This document shows, one piece after another, positions 1-5,877 of a stretch of 10,303 nucleotides of DNA. The number at the start of each line of letters is the position of its first letter. The stretch's first letter is position 1. This DNA comes from Phycisphaerae bacterium (GTDB lineage: Bacteria; Planctomycetota; Phycisphaerae; UBA1845): assembly GCA_029260155.1 (NCBI GenBank), contig JAJDDU010000473.1:1-10303 (forward strand). The letters are read 5' to 3'. The notes under the pieces are model-generated. The model saw only the letters and a list, made by a program, of their open reading frames with translations, was not told where the DNA came from and made no database searches. Both the position numbers and the translations under genes were made by a program.

Positions 1-182
1 ACTATTACCTTTGGGCGTTGCAGCGCTTGTACGAACGGCGTGAGGACAGATTCTTCGGGAGTCTTCGGCCCGCACATCGGCTGATCATGGACTTGGACGA
101 CACCACCAACAAACCCTACGGCGAGTGGTATTCGGACGAAAATCCCCTGACGTTGCAAAAAATGATGCCCCCAGCAGGCTAG
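1..182 (+). CDS. 3' end of an unrecognised protein gene (5' end outside window)
   Basis: An open frame runs from base 3 to a TAG at 180-182 and gives about 59 residues, beginning YYLWALQRLYERRED and ending LQKMMPPAG. The start lies outside the window. I take it as real because the composition is protein-like (aromatic and charged residues, an acidic MDLDDTTNKPYGEWYSDE stretch, no low complexity) and no other frame here is better. I do not recognise the family, and no catalytic motif or membrane segment is visible in this tail. It converges on the minus-strand FG-GAP gene, with 236 bases between the two stops. Confidence 0.55.
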   Translation, partial: YYLWALQRLYERREDRFFGSLRPAHRLIMDLDDTTNKPYGEWYSDENPLTLQKMMPPAG

Positions 183-263
183 GATCGGACAATTACCGTC
201 CAATCTCGCGACATGAAGCCGACTTTCGCCTGCTGTCGGGCACAATATGAGTGTACACCACGA

Positions 264-306
264 TTTGGCGCCGGGCAAACGCCTCTCAGAAAACCGCCCG
301 GCCAAA
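264..306. terminator. Imperfect hairpin between convergent genes, possible terminator
   Basis: CCGGGC (271-276) pairs with GCCCGG (296-301). The stem continues as TTTGG (264-268) with CCAAA (302-306) across a two-base bulge, giving about 11 pairs around a 19-base loop. It lies between two converging stops (182 and 419), where a terminator would be expected. Neither strand has a run of T after the stem, so it is not a canonical intrinsic terminator. The rest of 183-418 holds nothing I can support. Confidence 0.25.
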
Positions 307-418
307 AACGCCGATTCCAACCCCCAACACCGGCGCAACGTGAAAAGACGAAACGCAACAGATCACACCTGTAGTCATTACCATGCGAAGACGCTACGCG
401 CCGAACCCAGCCACCCTG

Positions 419-1909
419 CTACGGCATCCCCGCAAACGCCCGCTGAAAGCCGCCGAAGTCACCGAAATCCACATCCCCGTCCCCATCGAAATCAAACGCC
501 GCCAAGCACACAGCCGCGCACTCACCCGCCCCAGCCGCACAGCCCAGAAACCACCCATAGTCCGTCAGCCCAACCGCCCCGTCACCGTCGAAATCCCCCA
601 GCCCAACGCACGCATCACCGCTACCATCCCCATCGCAATCAGCCTGCCCAGGGTTCCCCACACCCGGGCAATTGTCGCACGCGTCGATCACCCCGTCCGC
701 ATCCGAATCCTCACCCGCGATCGCAAAAACATAAGCCGACCCCGAAGAGTCCCCGTTGTCGTCATCCAACCACGCCCCCACAACAGCACGCCCCCCGTCA
801 ACCGAGACCCCATGCCCAAACTCATCCACAACCCCAGGATCGTGCGCTACGAGCTTGTCACGCTCGGCCCACAATCCGCCAACCCGCTCGAACACGTACG
901 CCGCCCCTGCGTTCTCCCCGCCTTCATCATCAAGCCAAGCAGACACAACAGCCCACCCGCCCGAAAGCGAAACACCAAAACCAAACTGATCTCCAGCCCC
1001 CGCATCCGCCGCGCTCAGCTTCTGCACCTCGCCCCAAGTCCCCCCTGCATAGTCGAACGCATAGACCACCCCCGAATCGGCTCCGTCTTCATCGCGTCGG
1101 TGCGCCCCAACAATCAGTTGATCGCCACCCACCGAAACCGACCGCCCAAACTCATCAAAAGCAGCCCCATCCGACGCGGTCAGCTTGGCCTCCTCGGACC
1201 ATTCCCCCGCACTCCGCCGATATACGTACACCGATCCCGACCGGCTGCCATCGTCGTCGTCTTCGTTGCTCCCCACACAGACGACGTTGTCGAGAACGGA
1301 TACCGACACGCCGAACTGATCCCGCCCGGCGCCGTCGGACGGCGTCAACGCGCCCTCAAAGTGCCACAGGTTGGCACTCCAAAGAAACACTTCCGCAGAC
1401 CCTTCAAACCCAGGAAGCAACAGCGACCCCGGACTGCCGACGACCGCCGTATCCCCATCAACCGCAACCGAGGTCCCAAAGAACCGAAACGCTGCCGCGT
1501 CATCAGCCAAGACCTTCTGCTGCTCAACCCACTGCAATCCGTCAAAGCGAAACAGATGCGCAGCCCCCGCACGATCCCCGCCGGCATCATCGCGCGGCGC
1601 GCCGACTACGATCACGTCGCCGTCGACATCGGCCGCGAAGCCAAACTCCGCCCCAGGCGCCCCCGTCAACCGCTGCTCCTGCTCCCAGACTCCCGCCACA
1701 AGCCGATAGACATACGCAGCATCGCCCCCCGGCGCACCAACCACAGCCACGTCCCCATCAATCGCCACCGCGAACCCAAACTGATCCGCCTCAGCCCCGT
1801 CCGCCGCGGTAATCTTCTCCAGCTCGCACCCATCCAAAGCCGTGGCCCGCGCGCACACCCCAACAGCGCCAACAACAAATGCGACCAGAATTCCCATCCC
1901 GCAGCGCAT
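419..1909 (-). CDS. Exported FG-GAP beta-propeller protein with dockerin-type C-terminal tail
   Basis: Predicted exported protein of 496 residues. The start is set at the ATG at 1909, where MRCGMGILVAFVVGAVG begins a good signal peptide; a longer frame to 1969 would put 20 unlikely residues in front, and an ATG at 1897 is an alternative. Seven repeats of about 45-55 residues follow, each with a pattern like D-x-FG-x-x-V-S-V-x-G-x-x-A-V-V-G-A, an acidic D-D-x-x-G turn, then G-x-x-Y-V-F and a Trp. This is the FG-GAP (FG-GAP_2-like) repeat, and seven copies fit a complete propeller. Residues about 401-434 (DSDADGVIDACDNCPGVGNP, then DCDGDGSGDAC) look like thrombospondin type-3 calcium repeats. 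Residues about 439-492 are a two-loop EF-hand, dockerin-like tail (DFDGDGAVGLTDY; DFDGDGDVDFGDF) with cysteines between the loops, resembling the tail of the phosphatase at 6713-8755. Ligand and role are unknown; surface adhesion or sorting is an inference. Transcribed alone. Confidence 0.88.
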   Translation of the reverse strand: MRCGMGILVAFVVGAVGVCARATALDGCELEKITAADGAEADQFGFAVAIDGDVAVVGAPGGDAAYVYRLVAGVWEQEQRLTGAPGAEFGFAADVDGDVIVVGAPRDDAGGDRAGAAHLFRFDGLQWVEQQKVLADDAAAFRFFGTSVAVDGDTAVVGSPGSLLLPGFEGSAEVFLWSANLWHFEGALTPSDGAGRDQFGVSVSVLDNVVCVGSNEDDDDGSRSGSVYVYRRSAGEWSEEAKLTASDGAAFDEFGRSVSVGGDQLIVGAHRRDEDGADSGVVYAFDYAGGTWGEVQKLSAADAGAGDQFGFGVSLSGGWAVVSAWLDDEGGENAGAAYVFERVGGLWAERDKLVAHDPGVVDEFGHGVSVDGGRAVVGAWLDDDNGDSSGSAYVFAIAGEDSDADGVIDACDNCPGVGNPGQADCDGDGSGDACVGLGDFDGDGAVGLTDYGWFLGCAAGAGECAAVCLAAFDFDGDGDVDFGDFGGFQRAFAGMP

Positions 1910-1924
1910 ACACCACCCCCACCC

Positions 1925-1954
1925 ATCGTAGCGTCGCCGGACTCGCAAATTCAA
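1925..1954 (-). promoter_or_regulatory. Possible promoter of the FG-GAP gene
   Basis: On the minus strand TTGAAT (1954-1949) and TACGAT (1930-1925) are 18 bases apart, each matching four of six consensus positions for the housekeeping sigma factor. The predicted start near 1918 gives a leader of about nine bases before the ATG at 1909. A G-rich stretch (GGGTGGGGGTGGTGT) lies just upstream of the start but is not a clear Shine-Dalgarno sequence. Confidence 0.3.
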
Positions 1955-2009
1955 TGTTTCGTCAAACACCGGGCGGGCGTGGCCATTTCTCTTGGCACCG
2001 TCCGAGTAG

Positions 2010-2026
2010 GGCGAGTTTCACTCGCC
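2010..2026. repeat. Short hairpin between FG-GAP gene and folD
   Basis: GGCGAG (2010-2015), loop TTTCA, CTCGCC (2021-2026): a perfect six-base stem just beyond the folD terminator. It has no T tract on either strand. It may be part of a dispersed palindromic repeat or chance. Confidence 0.3.
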
Positions 2027-2036
2027 GCAACGGCGC

Positions 2037-2067
2037 AAAAAAGCGGACGGAACCCGCGCCGCGTCCG
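2037..2067 (-). terminator. Intrinsic terminator of folD
   Basis: Read on the minus strand, CGGACG (2067-2062) pairs perfectly with CGTCCG (2049-2044) around a 12-base GC-rich loop. One C and then six T follow (2042-2037). The stem begins ten bases after the folD stop at 2077, the place and form expected of a Rho-independent terminator. It would separate folD from the FG-GAP gene on the same strand. Confidence 0.72.
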
Positions 2068-2076
2068 AGAATCCAA

Positions 2077-2940
2077 TCACGAAATGTCGAGTTGCGCGAT
2101 CGCGGCGTCTGCGGCGTGGTCTATCAAGGTCGCGATCGTCATCGGGCCGACGCCGCCCGGAACCGGCGTGATCAGCGACGCACGCTCTATGGCCGCGTCG
2201 AAGTCAACGTCGCCGACGTTGCCTTCGTTGTAACCGGCGTCAATTACAATGGCGCCGGGCTTGATCCACCCGCCCTGCACGAACCGAGGGCGCCCAACCG
2301 CCGCGATCAGCACATCGGACCCGGCCACGATCTCCGCCAGATTCCGCGTACGGGAGTGACACAACGTGACAGTCGCGTGTCGATTGATCAGCATCGAAGC
2401 CATAGGCCGACCCAGAATCGGACTGCGCCCCAGAACAGCAGCATGTGCGCCGTCCAACACTACTGCGTATTCGTCAAGAAGCCGAACGATCCCCGCCGGC
2501 GTACACGGAACGTACGCGGGCATACCGAGGACCACGCGACCCATCGCCGCGGAGGACACCCCGTCGACATCCTTCGCGAGCGGAATAGCCTCGAACGCAG
2601 CCCGCCGGTCAATCGGCGCCGGCACCGGATGCTGCACCAGGATGCCGCAGACCGCGTCGTCCGCAGCCAGAATCTCGATCTCCCCCACGATCTGCTCCGT
2701 CGTCGTCCCCTGCGGCATGTCGATCACCAGCGACTTCATGCCCACGTCGTCGCAACGTTTACGCTTCATACGCACATACGCCGCGGAGGCTGGGTCGTCG
2801 CCCACCAGCACGGTCGCAAGCACAGGCGCTACGCCCGTAGCAGCCCGTACCTTCTCAACCTTCGCTCGCGCTCCCTCCAGCACGCGCCGCGCGAGCGCCG
2901 TACCCCTCATCAGCTTGTCCGCAGGCCATTCACCGTTCAT
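2077..2940 (-). CDS. folD: Bifunctional methylenetetrahydrofolate dehydrogenase / methenyltetrahydrofolate cyclohydrolase FolD
   Basis: Cytosolic enzyme of 287 residues, normal for the family. FolD oxidises 5,10-methylenetetrahydrofolate to the methenyl form with NADP+ and hydrolyses it to 10-formyltetrahydrofolate, feeding purine and formyl-Met synthesis. The catalytic domain is clear: SAAYVRMKRKRC holds the Tyr/Lys pair of the active site (Y55, K59), GILVQHPVPAPID carries Q103, and KDVDG (123-127) carries D126. PCTPAGI (145-151) leads into the Rossmann domain, whose GRSPILGRPM (171-180) is the family dinucleotide-binding signature, and ITPVPGGVGPMT lies near the C terminus. The ATG at 2940 is chosen because upstream codons (open to 3081) add 47 residues that match nothing in FolD and run into ilvC. 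No Shine-Dalgarno is present; a promoter sits so close that the mRNA may be leaderless. Divergent from ilvC, with its own terminator. Confidence 0.96.
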   Translation of the reverse strand: MNGEWPADKLMRGTALARRVLEGARAKVEKVRAATGVAPVLATVLVGDDPASAAYVRMKRKRCDDVGMKSLVIDMPQGTTTEQIVGEIEILAADDAVCGILVQHPVPAPIDRRAAFEAIPLAKDVDGVSSAAMGRVVLGMPAYVPCTPAGIVRLLDEYAVVLDGAHAAVLGRSPILGRPMASMLINRHATVTLCHSRTRNLAEIVAGSDVLIAAVGRPRFVQGGWIKPGAIVIDAGYNEGNVGDVDFDAAIERASLITPVPGGVGPMTIATLIDHAADAAIAQLDIS

Positions 2941-2947
2941 GGGTCGC

Positions 2948-2976
2948 AGGATACGAACATCCGCTCCGCCTGTCAC
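2948..2976 (-). promoter_or_regulatory. Promoter of folD, probably leaderless
   Basis: On the minus strand GTGACA (2976-2971, five of six matches to TTGACA) and TATCCT (2953-2948, four of six matches to TATAAT) are separated by an ideal 17 bases. Seven bases follow before the ATG at 2940, so transcription should begin at or next to the start codon. This agrees with the absence of a ribosome binding site. Confidence 0.55.
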
Positions 2977-3003
2977 CCTATGTCGCTCAGCTTCGCGTCC
3001 CCT

Positions 3004-3009
3004 TATCCT
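3004..3009 (+). promoter_or_regulatory. Candidate -10 element of ilvC
   Basis: TATCCT lies seven bases before the ilvC ATG at 3017, the same hexamer and spacing as in front of folD on the other strand. No convincing -35 element is visible 16-18 bases upstream, and no Shine-Dalgarno is present. If used, it would give a leaderless ilvC mRNA. Confidence 0.4.
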
Positions 3010-3016
3010 TGGCGTC

Positions 3017-4006
3017 ATGAAACTCGTAGACCCAACCGAACCGGACCTCAGCGTACTCATCGACAAGACCATCGCCGTCATCGGCTACGGCAATCAGGGG
3101 CACGCCCATGCACTCAACCTCCGCGACTCGCGACTCAACGTGCGCGTCGCCCAACGCCCCGGCAGCGCCAATCATCGGCGCGCGCAAGCCGACGGGTTCA
3201 CACCCGTCACCGCCGCCGAGGCCACACAGTCAGCCGACTTACTCATCCTGACCCTGCCGGACGAGTCCGCAGCCGATGTCTACGCAGAGGAGATCGCGCC
3301 CCACCTGCGCACCGGCCAGACGCTGGGCTTCGTCCACGGGTTCAACATCCGCTTCGGCTTCATCGATCCGCCCGACGGAGTCGATTGCGTCATGATCGCC
3401 CCCAAGGGCCCTGGCACACTCTTGCGATCGCTCTACACCGAAGGCAAAGGCCTGCCATCGCTCCTAGCCATCGAACGCGACCACTCGGGCAGCGCCCGTG
3501 CGACCGCGCTGGCATGGGCGGCTGGTATCGGCGCGACCCGCGCCGCAGTCATCGAGACGACGTTCGCCGCCGAGACCGAAGCCGACCTCTTTGGCGAACA
3601 GGTCGTCCTTTGCGGAGGCGTCACCTCGCTCATGAAGGCCGCCTTCGAGACCTTGGTGGACGCGGGCTTTGAGCCGGAGCTGGCTTACATCGAGTGCATT
3701 CACGAGCTGAAACAGGTTGTCGATCTTGTCTACACGCAGGGCATCAGCTCCATGCGCGAGCGCATCTCGAACACCGCAGCCTACGGCGACGTTACCCGAG
3801 GCCCCCGCCTCGTAAGTGCCACAACGCGACACTGCATGCGAACGATCCTCGATGAAATTAGGTCGGGCGCGTTCGCCAAGGAGTGGATCGCCGAGCACCG
3901 CAGCGGCGGCGCCCAATACAATCACCTGCTCCAACGAGACACCTTTCACCCCCTCGAACGCGCCGGCCACTCCGTCCGCAAGCTAATGCCCTGGCTCGAA
4001 AGCTGA
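3017..4006 (+). CDS. ilvC: Ketol-acid reductoisomerase (class I)
   Basis: Enzyme of 329 residues, the usual class I length. It converts acetolactate or acetohydroxybutyrate to the dihydroxy acid by Mg2+-dependent alkyl migration and NAD(P)H reduction, the second step of valine/isoleucine synthesis. GYGNQGHAHALNLRDS (23-38) is the nucleotide-binding signature; the specificity loop reads RPGSANH (47-53). H107, K130, the metal ligands D190 and E194 in ETEADLFGEQ, E226, E230 and S251 are all in place, and the protein ends in the typical MPWL. Two positions differ from what I recall as usual: N52, where NADPH enzymes normally have a phosphate-binding Ser, and R112 in HGFNIRFG, where His is common. 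The ATG at 3017 is chosen because the signature lies at the right distance; upstream codons of the open frame overlap folD. No ilvB, ilvN or leuA neighbour is present. A small gene follows after 20 bases. Confidence 0.97.
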   Translation: MKLVDPTEPDLSVLIDKTIAVIGYGNQGHAHALNLRDSRLNVRVAQRPGSANHRRAQADGFTPVTAAEATQSADLLILTLPDESAADVYAEEIAPHLRTGQTLGFVHGFNIRFGFIDPPDGVDCVMIAPKGPGTLLRSLYTEGKGLPSLLAIERDHSGSARATALAWAAGIGATRAAVIETTFAAETEADLFGEQVVLCGGVTSLMKAAFETLVDAGFEPELAYIECIHELKQVVDLVYTQGISSMRERISNTAAYGDVTRGPRLVSATTRHCMRTILDEIRSGAFAKEWIAEHRSGGAQYNHLLQRDTFHPLERAGHSVRKLMPWLES

Positions 4007-4026
4007 TTTCGTATGAAAGAAACCCA

Positions 4027-4606
4027 ATGAACATCCTAATGCGAGCAGTGTGGTTTTCGTTGTCGCTCCTGAGTGCGCAGGGATTCAGTGATGACACCCG
4101 GATCGAAGAGGCTCTTACCGTCTGGGAGACGCCGGGCGACAGGCTCACGGACTCCGAGTTGAGAACTCTGGCAGAGGTGGTGCGCACCAACACACGCCCA
4201 AACGACACGTCGGTCGGTCGCCGCTTGGTCAGAATCGTCCGAGACGATCGCCTGGAGTTCTCCGCTCGGGCGCAGGCATTCATCGTGGCATGTCACGTCG
4301 CGAATGAGGCGGATGTGCGTTCCGCCCTGGGGGCGATGACTGCCCACTTGAAGTCTCTTCGTCAGGTGATCGTCTCCGAGGCTTCCATACGACTCGGGGT
4401 AGACATTGGGGTGCTGTTCCGCGCAGTTGGGAACACCCAAAGAGCGCATTCGAGAAGCGATCATCAAGCACGGTTCTGTCGCCAATAAGACGCAGAAAGA
4501 AATCGATATGACCCAACTGAAATGGTACGGAATCAAGTGGGGAATTCTGAAACAGTCTGACTTGCCGGACGTGGAGACCGTTGAGTATCTGATGGACGCA
4601 CCTTGA
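4027..4606 (+). pseudogene. Small predicted exported protein, probably frameshifted
   Basis: Starts 20 bases after ilvC stops, behind a weak GAAAG. MNILMRAVWFSLSLLSAQGFS looks like a signal peptide, followed by a helical charged region (RIEEALTVWE through SARAQAFIVACHVANEADVRS). The first frame ends at 4488 after 153 residues, but its last 15 (RAHSRSDHQARFCRQ) look non-coding. From 4403 the next frame is open to a TGA at 4604-4606 and encodes a sensible continuation (KERIREAIIKHGSVANKTQ to WGILKQSDLPDVETVEYLMDAP). The frame seems to change by +1 somewhere between 4403 and about 4445, where GGGG (4408-4411), GGG (4429-4431) and CCCAAA (4436-4441) occur. The joined product would be about 192 residues. 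A sequencing error, a decayed gene, or two overlapping genes are all possible. I do not recognise the family. The 163 bases that follow, up to the converging sugar transferase, hold no clear terminator. Confidence 0.5.
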
Positions 4607-4769
4607 TCCGGGGATGGTGTACCAACCGGTGAAGGCCGAGGCTCGCTCAACTACCGCGCGTTTTTTGGGCGAGTTTCATACGGGATTCCGAGGACGTCGG
4701 TGGACTGGTCGGCTGCGCATGCGAGTGCTCGCCGCGCCTTGACGCGCCCAGGCAGGACCGCGTTGAGGT

Positions 4770-5408
4770 TCACTCTGCGTAGGGGCTTTCGGAAAATGGG
4801 CGGGCGAATCGCTCTTCTCCGAAGAGCACGACAAGCACGGTCTTGGCGAGGATTCCGAGGTCCATCAGCAGCCCGTGGTGACGTGCGTAGTACACGTCGT
4901 ATCGAATGCGTTCGTCCCAGGAGATACTTGCGTTGCCGTTGACCTGGGCGAGGCCCGTCAGCCCGGGGCGTACGAGGAGTCTTTGTTTCTTGAATGCGTC
5001 GTACTTGGCTGTTTGCTCGGGTAGGGTCGGTCGTGGACCCAGCAAAGCCATGTCCCCTCTTACGACGTTCAGGATTTGTGGCAACTCGTCGATCTTGAAG
5101 CGGCGAAGAAGTCGACCGACCGGCGTGATGCCCGGGTGATCGAGGGGGACGATCTCGTTGGGGTCGTGGGTGCGGCCAGCTGCCATGGTGCGAAGCTTGT
5201 AGGGGCGAAACGGACGGCCGTTCATGCCGGTTCGCACCTGCATGTAGAACACCGGACCCGGGCTTGCTGCTTTCATGGCGGCGATGGCGAGCAGGAGGAG
5301 CGGGCTCACGACGATCAACCCGACCAGGCTGAGTGCGAGATCCACGGCGCGTTTGCCGGCGCGGGCCCAGAGCGTGTTCGAGACGATACCGTCGGTGGAC
5401 TGTTGCAT
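4770..5408 (-). CDS. Undecaprenyl-phosphate sugar-1-phosphate transferase-type sugar transferase
   Basis: Inner-membrane enzyme of 212 residues in the bacterial sugar transferase family (WcaJ/RfbP/PglC type), which moves a sugar-1-phosphate from a nucleotide sugar to a polyprenyl phosphate and so starts an exopolysaccharide, O-antigen or glycoprotein glycan. KRAVDLALSLVGLIVVSPLLLLAI (19-42) is the single membrane helix. Then come PVFYMQVRTG (52-61), F67 with PYKLRTM (69-75), the catalytic DELPQILNVVRGDMALLGPRP (107-127, with D107/E108) and RPGLTGLAQVNG (147-158). It is of the short one-helix type, without the extra N-terminal helices of long WcaJ-like members. The sugar cannot be read from the sequence. 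The ATG at 5408 is chosen because it overlaps the stop of the upstream [2Fe-2S] gene as TGATG and has no Shine-Dalgarno of its own, implying translational coupling; the longer frame to 5546 overlaps that gene. Confidence 0.93.
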   Translation of the reverse strand: MQQSTDGIVSNTLWARAGKRAVDLALSLVGLIVVSPLLLLAIAAMKAASPGPVFYMQVRTGMNGRPFRPYKLRTMAAGRTHDPNEIVPLDHPGITPVGRLLRRFKIDELPQILNVVRGDMALLGPRPTLPEQTAKYDAFKKQRLLVRPGLTGLAQVNGNASISWDERIRYDVYYARHHGLLMDLGILAKTVLVVLFGEERFARPFSESPYAE

Positions 5409-5671
5409 CAGAATTCGTTGCGCGGCTTCTTCGTTGTGATGTAGTCTTTTCGCGCCGCGGCGTACTGCTCGGGAGTTAGGTCTTCCTTTGTGAAGTGGTC
5501 GGGGTCGTCTGCGATGCGCACGAGAAATGGGATGCACCATCCGCATCCAGTGCCGGCGCCCAAGCAGTTGGACATTTGGCTGTGACGCTGGGGCTTCGTT
5601 CGGCGGGAGAAGTTCACCAACTTGCGCAGCGAGATGTGGTAGCAGTAACAGAGTTCGTCGTCAGGTTGCAT
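5408..5671 (-). CDS. BFD-like [2Fe-2S]-binding protein
   Basis: Small cytosolic protein of 87 residues. CYC (C8, C10) and GTGCGWC (C43, C46) form the C-x-C-(32)-C-x-x-C pattern of the BFD-like [2Fe-2S] domain, known from bacterioferritin-associated ferredoxin, NirB/NasB and related proteins; C36 is an extra cysteine. The C-terminal 35 residues (DPDHFTKEDLTPEQYAAARKDYITTKK) are charged and helical, typical of small stand-alone members. Start at 5671: the upstream codons (open to 5731) run through CT-rich repeat sequence, and the ATG is preceded by TACAAT at the right distance for a promoter. No Shine-Dalgarno is visible. The stop overlaps the next ATG by one base (TGATG). No bacterioferritin gene is nearby, so classical Bfd function is not supported by context; redox or iron sensing coupled to glycan synthesis is only a hypothesis. 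Confidence 0.85.
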   Translation of the reverse strand: MQPDDELCYCYHISLRKLVNFSRRTKPQRHSQMSNCLGAGTGCGWCIPFLVRIADDPDHFTKEDLTPEQYAAARKDYITTKKPRNEF

Positions 5672-5679
5672 GGTGGGGG

Positions 5680-5708
5680 ATTGTAGCGTGACGATGCGCA
5701 GCCGTCTT
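5680..5708 (-). promoter_or_regulatory. Promoter of the [2Fe-2S] protein / sugar transferase pair
   Basis: On the minus strand TACAAT (5685-5680) matches five of six positions of the -10 consensus. AAGACG (5708-5703) stands 17 bases upstream as a weak -35 (three of six). Only eight bases separate the -10 from the ATG at 5671, so transcription would begin two or three bases before the start codon, giving a nearly leaderless mRNA. The rest of 5672-5877 contains the octamer repeat and no recognised terminator for the hydrolase gene. Confidence 0.42.
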
Positions 5709-5710
5709 GT

Positions 5711-5750
5711 GGTGTGGAGGGACAGAGGCACGGAGGGGCAAGGGGATAGG
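5711..5750. repeat. Degenerate octamer tandem repeat
   Basis: Five adjacent eight-base units can be aligned: GGTGTGGA, GGGACAGA, GGCACGGA, GGGGCAAG, GGGATAGG. They approximate GGCACAGA and make the plus strand almost entirely purine with several G runs. The tract lies just upstream of the promoter of the [2Fe-2S]/sugar transferase pair. It may be a decayed simple repeat; no protein is encoded. Confidence 0.4.
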
Positions 5751-5877
5751 CGAGCGGTCGCGTTCGAAATGGGAATGCAAGATCGGTTCGTTTCGATAGC
5801 GTGCTGTTCTGCTTGCGCGACAAATCAGCGTTCTTGGGCCCACAATCGCGGTTTCTACCGATTCGACGCCCGGTGGA

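Noticed and set aside
247..2233. Two long plus-strand open frames (521 and 616 codons) opposite the FG-GAP gene
   Set aside because: Their products are dominated by Pro, Arg, His and Thr with no domain, while the minus strand gives a signal peptide, seven clean repeats and an EF-hand tail. GC-rich antisense frames lack stops by composition.
1879..3672. Plus-strand open frame of 597 codons across folD and into ilvC
   Set aside because: Arg/His-rich shadow of folD and of ilvC in the wrong frame; both real enzymes are unmistakable.
4642..4673. CTCGC ... TTTTTTGGGCGAG as a terminator between the frameshifted gene and the sugar transferase
   Set aside because: The T run lies inside the 22-base loop of a five-base stem instead of after it, so it does not fit an intrinsic terminator on either strand.
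2009..4678. The 12-mer GGGCGAGTTTCA occurs at 2009-2020 and 4667-4678
   Set aside because: A few exact 12-base matches are expected by chance in 10 kb of GC-rich DNA, and the second copy lacks the palindromic partner, so I do not call it a repeat family.
5408..5671. Classical bacterioferritin-associated ferredoxin (bfd)
   Set aside because: The domain fits, but there is no bacterioferritin gene nearby and the gene is coupled to a sugar transferase, so the symbol is not supported.
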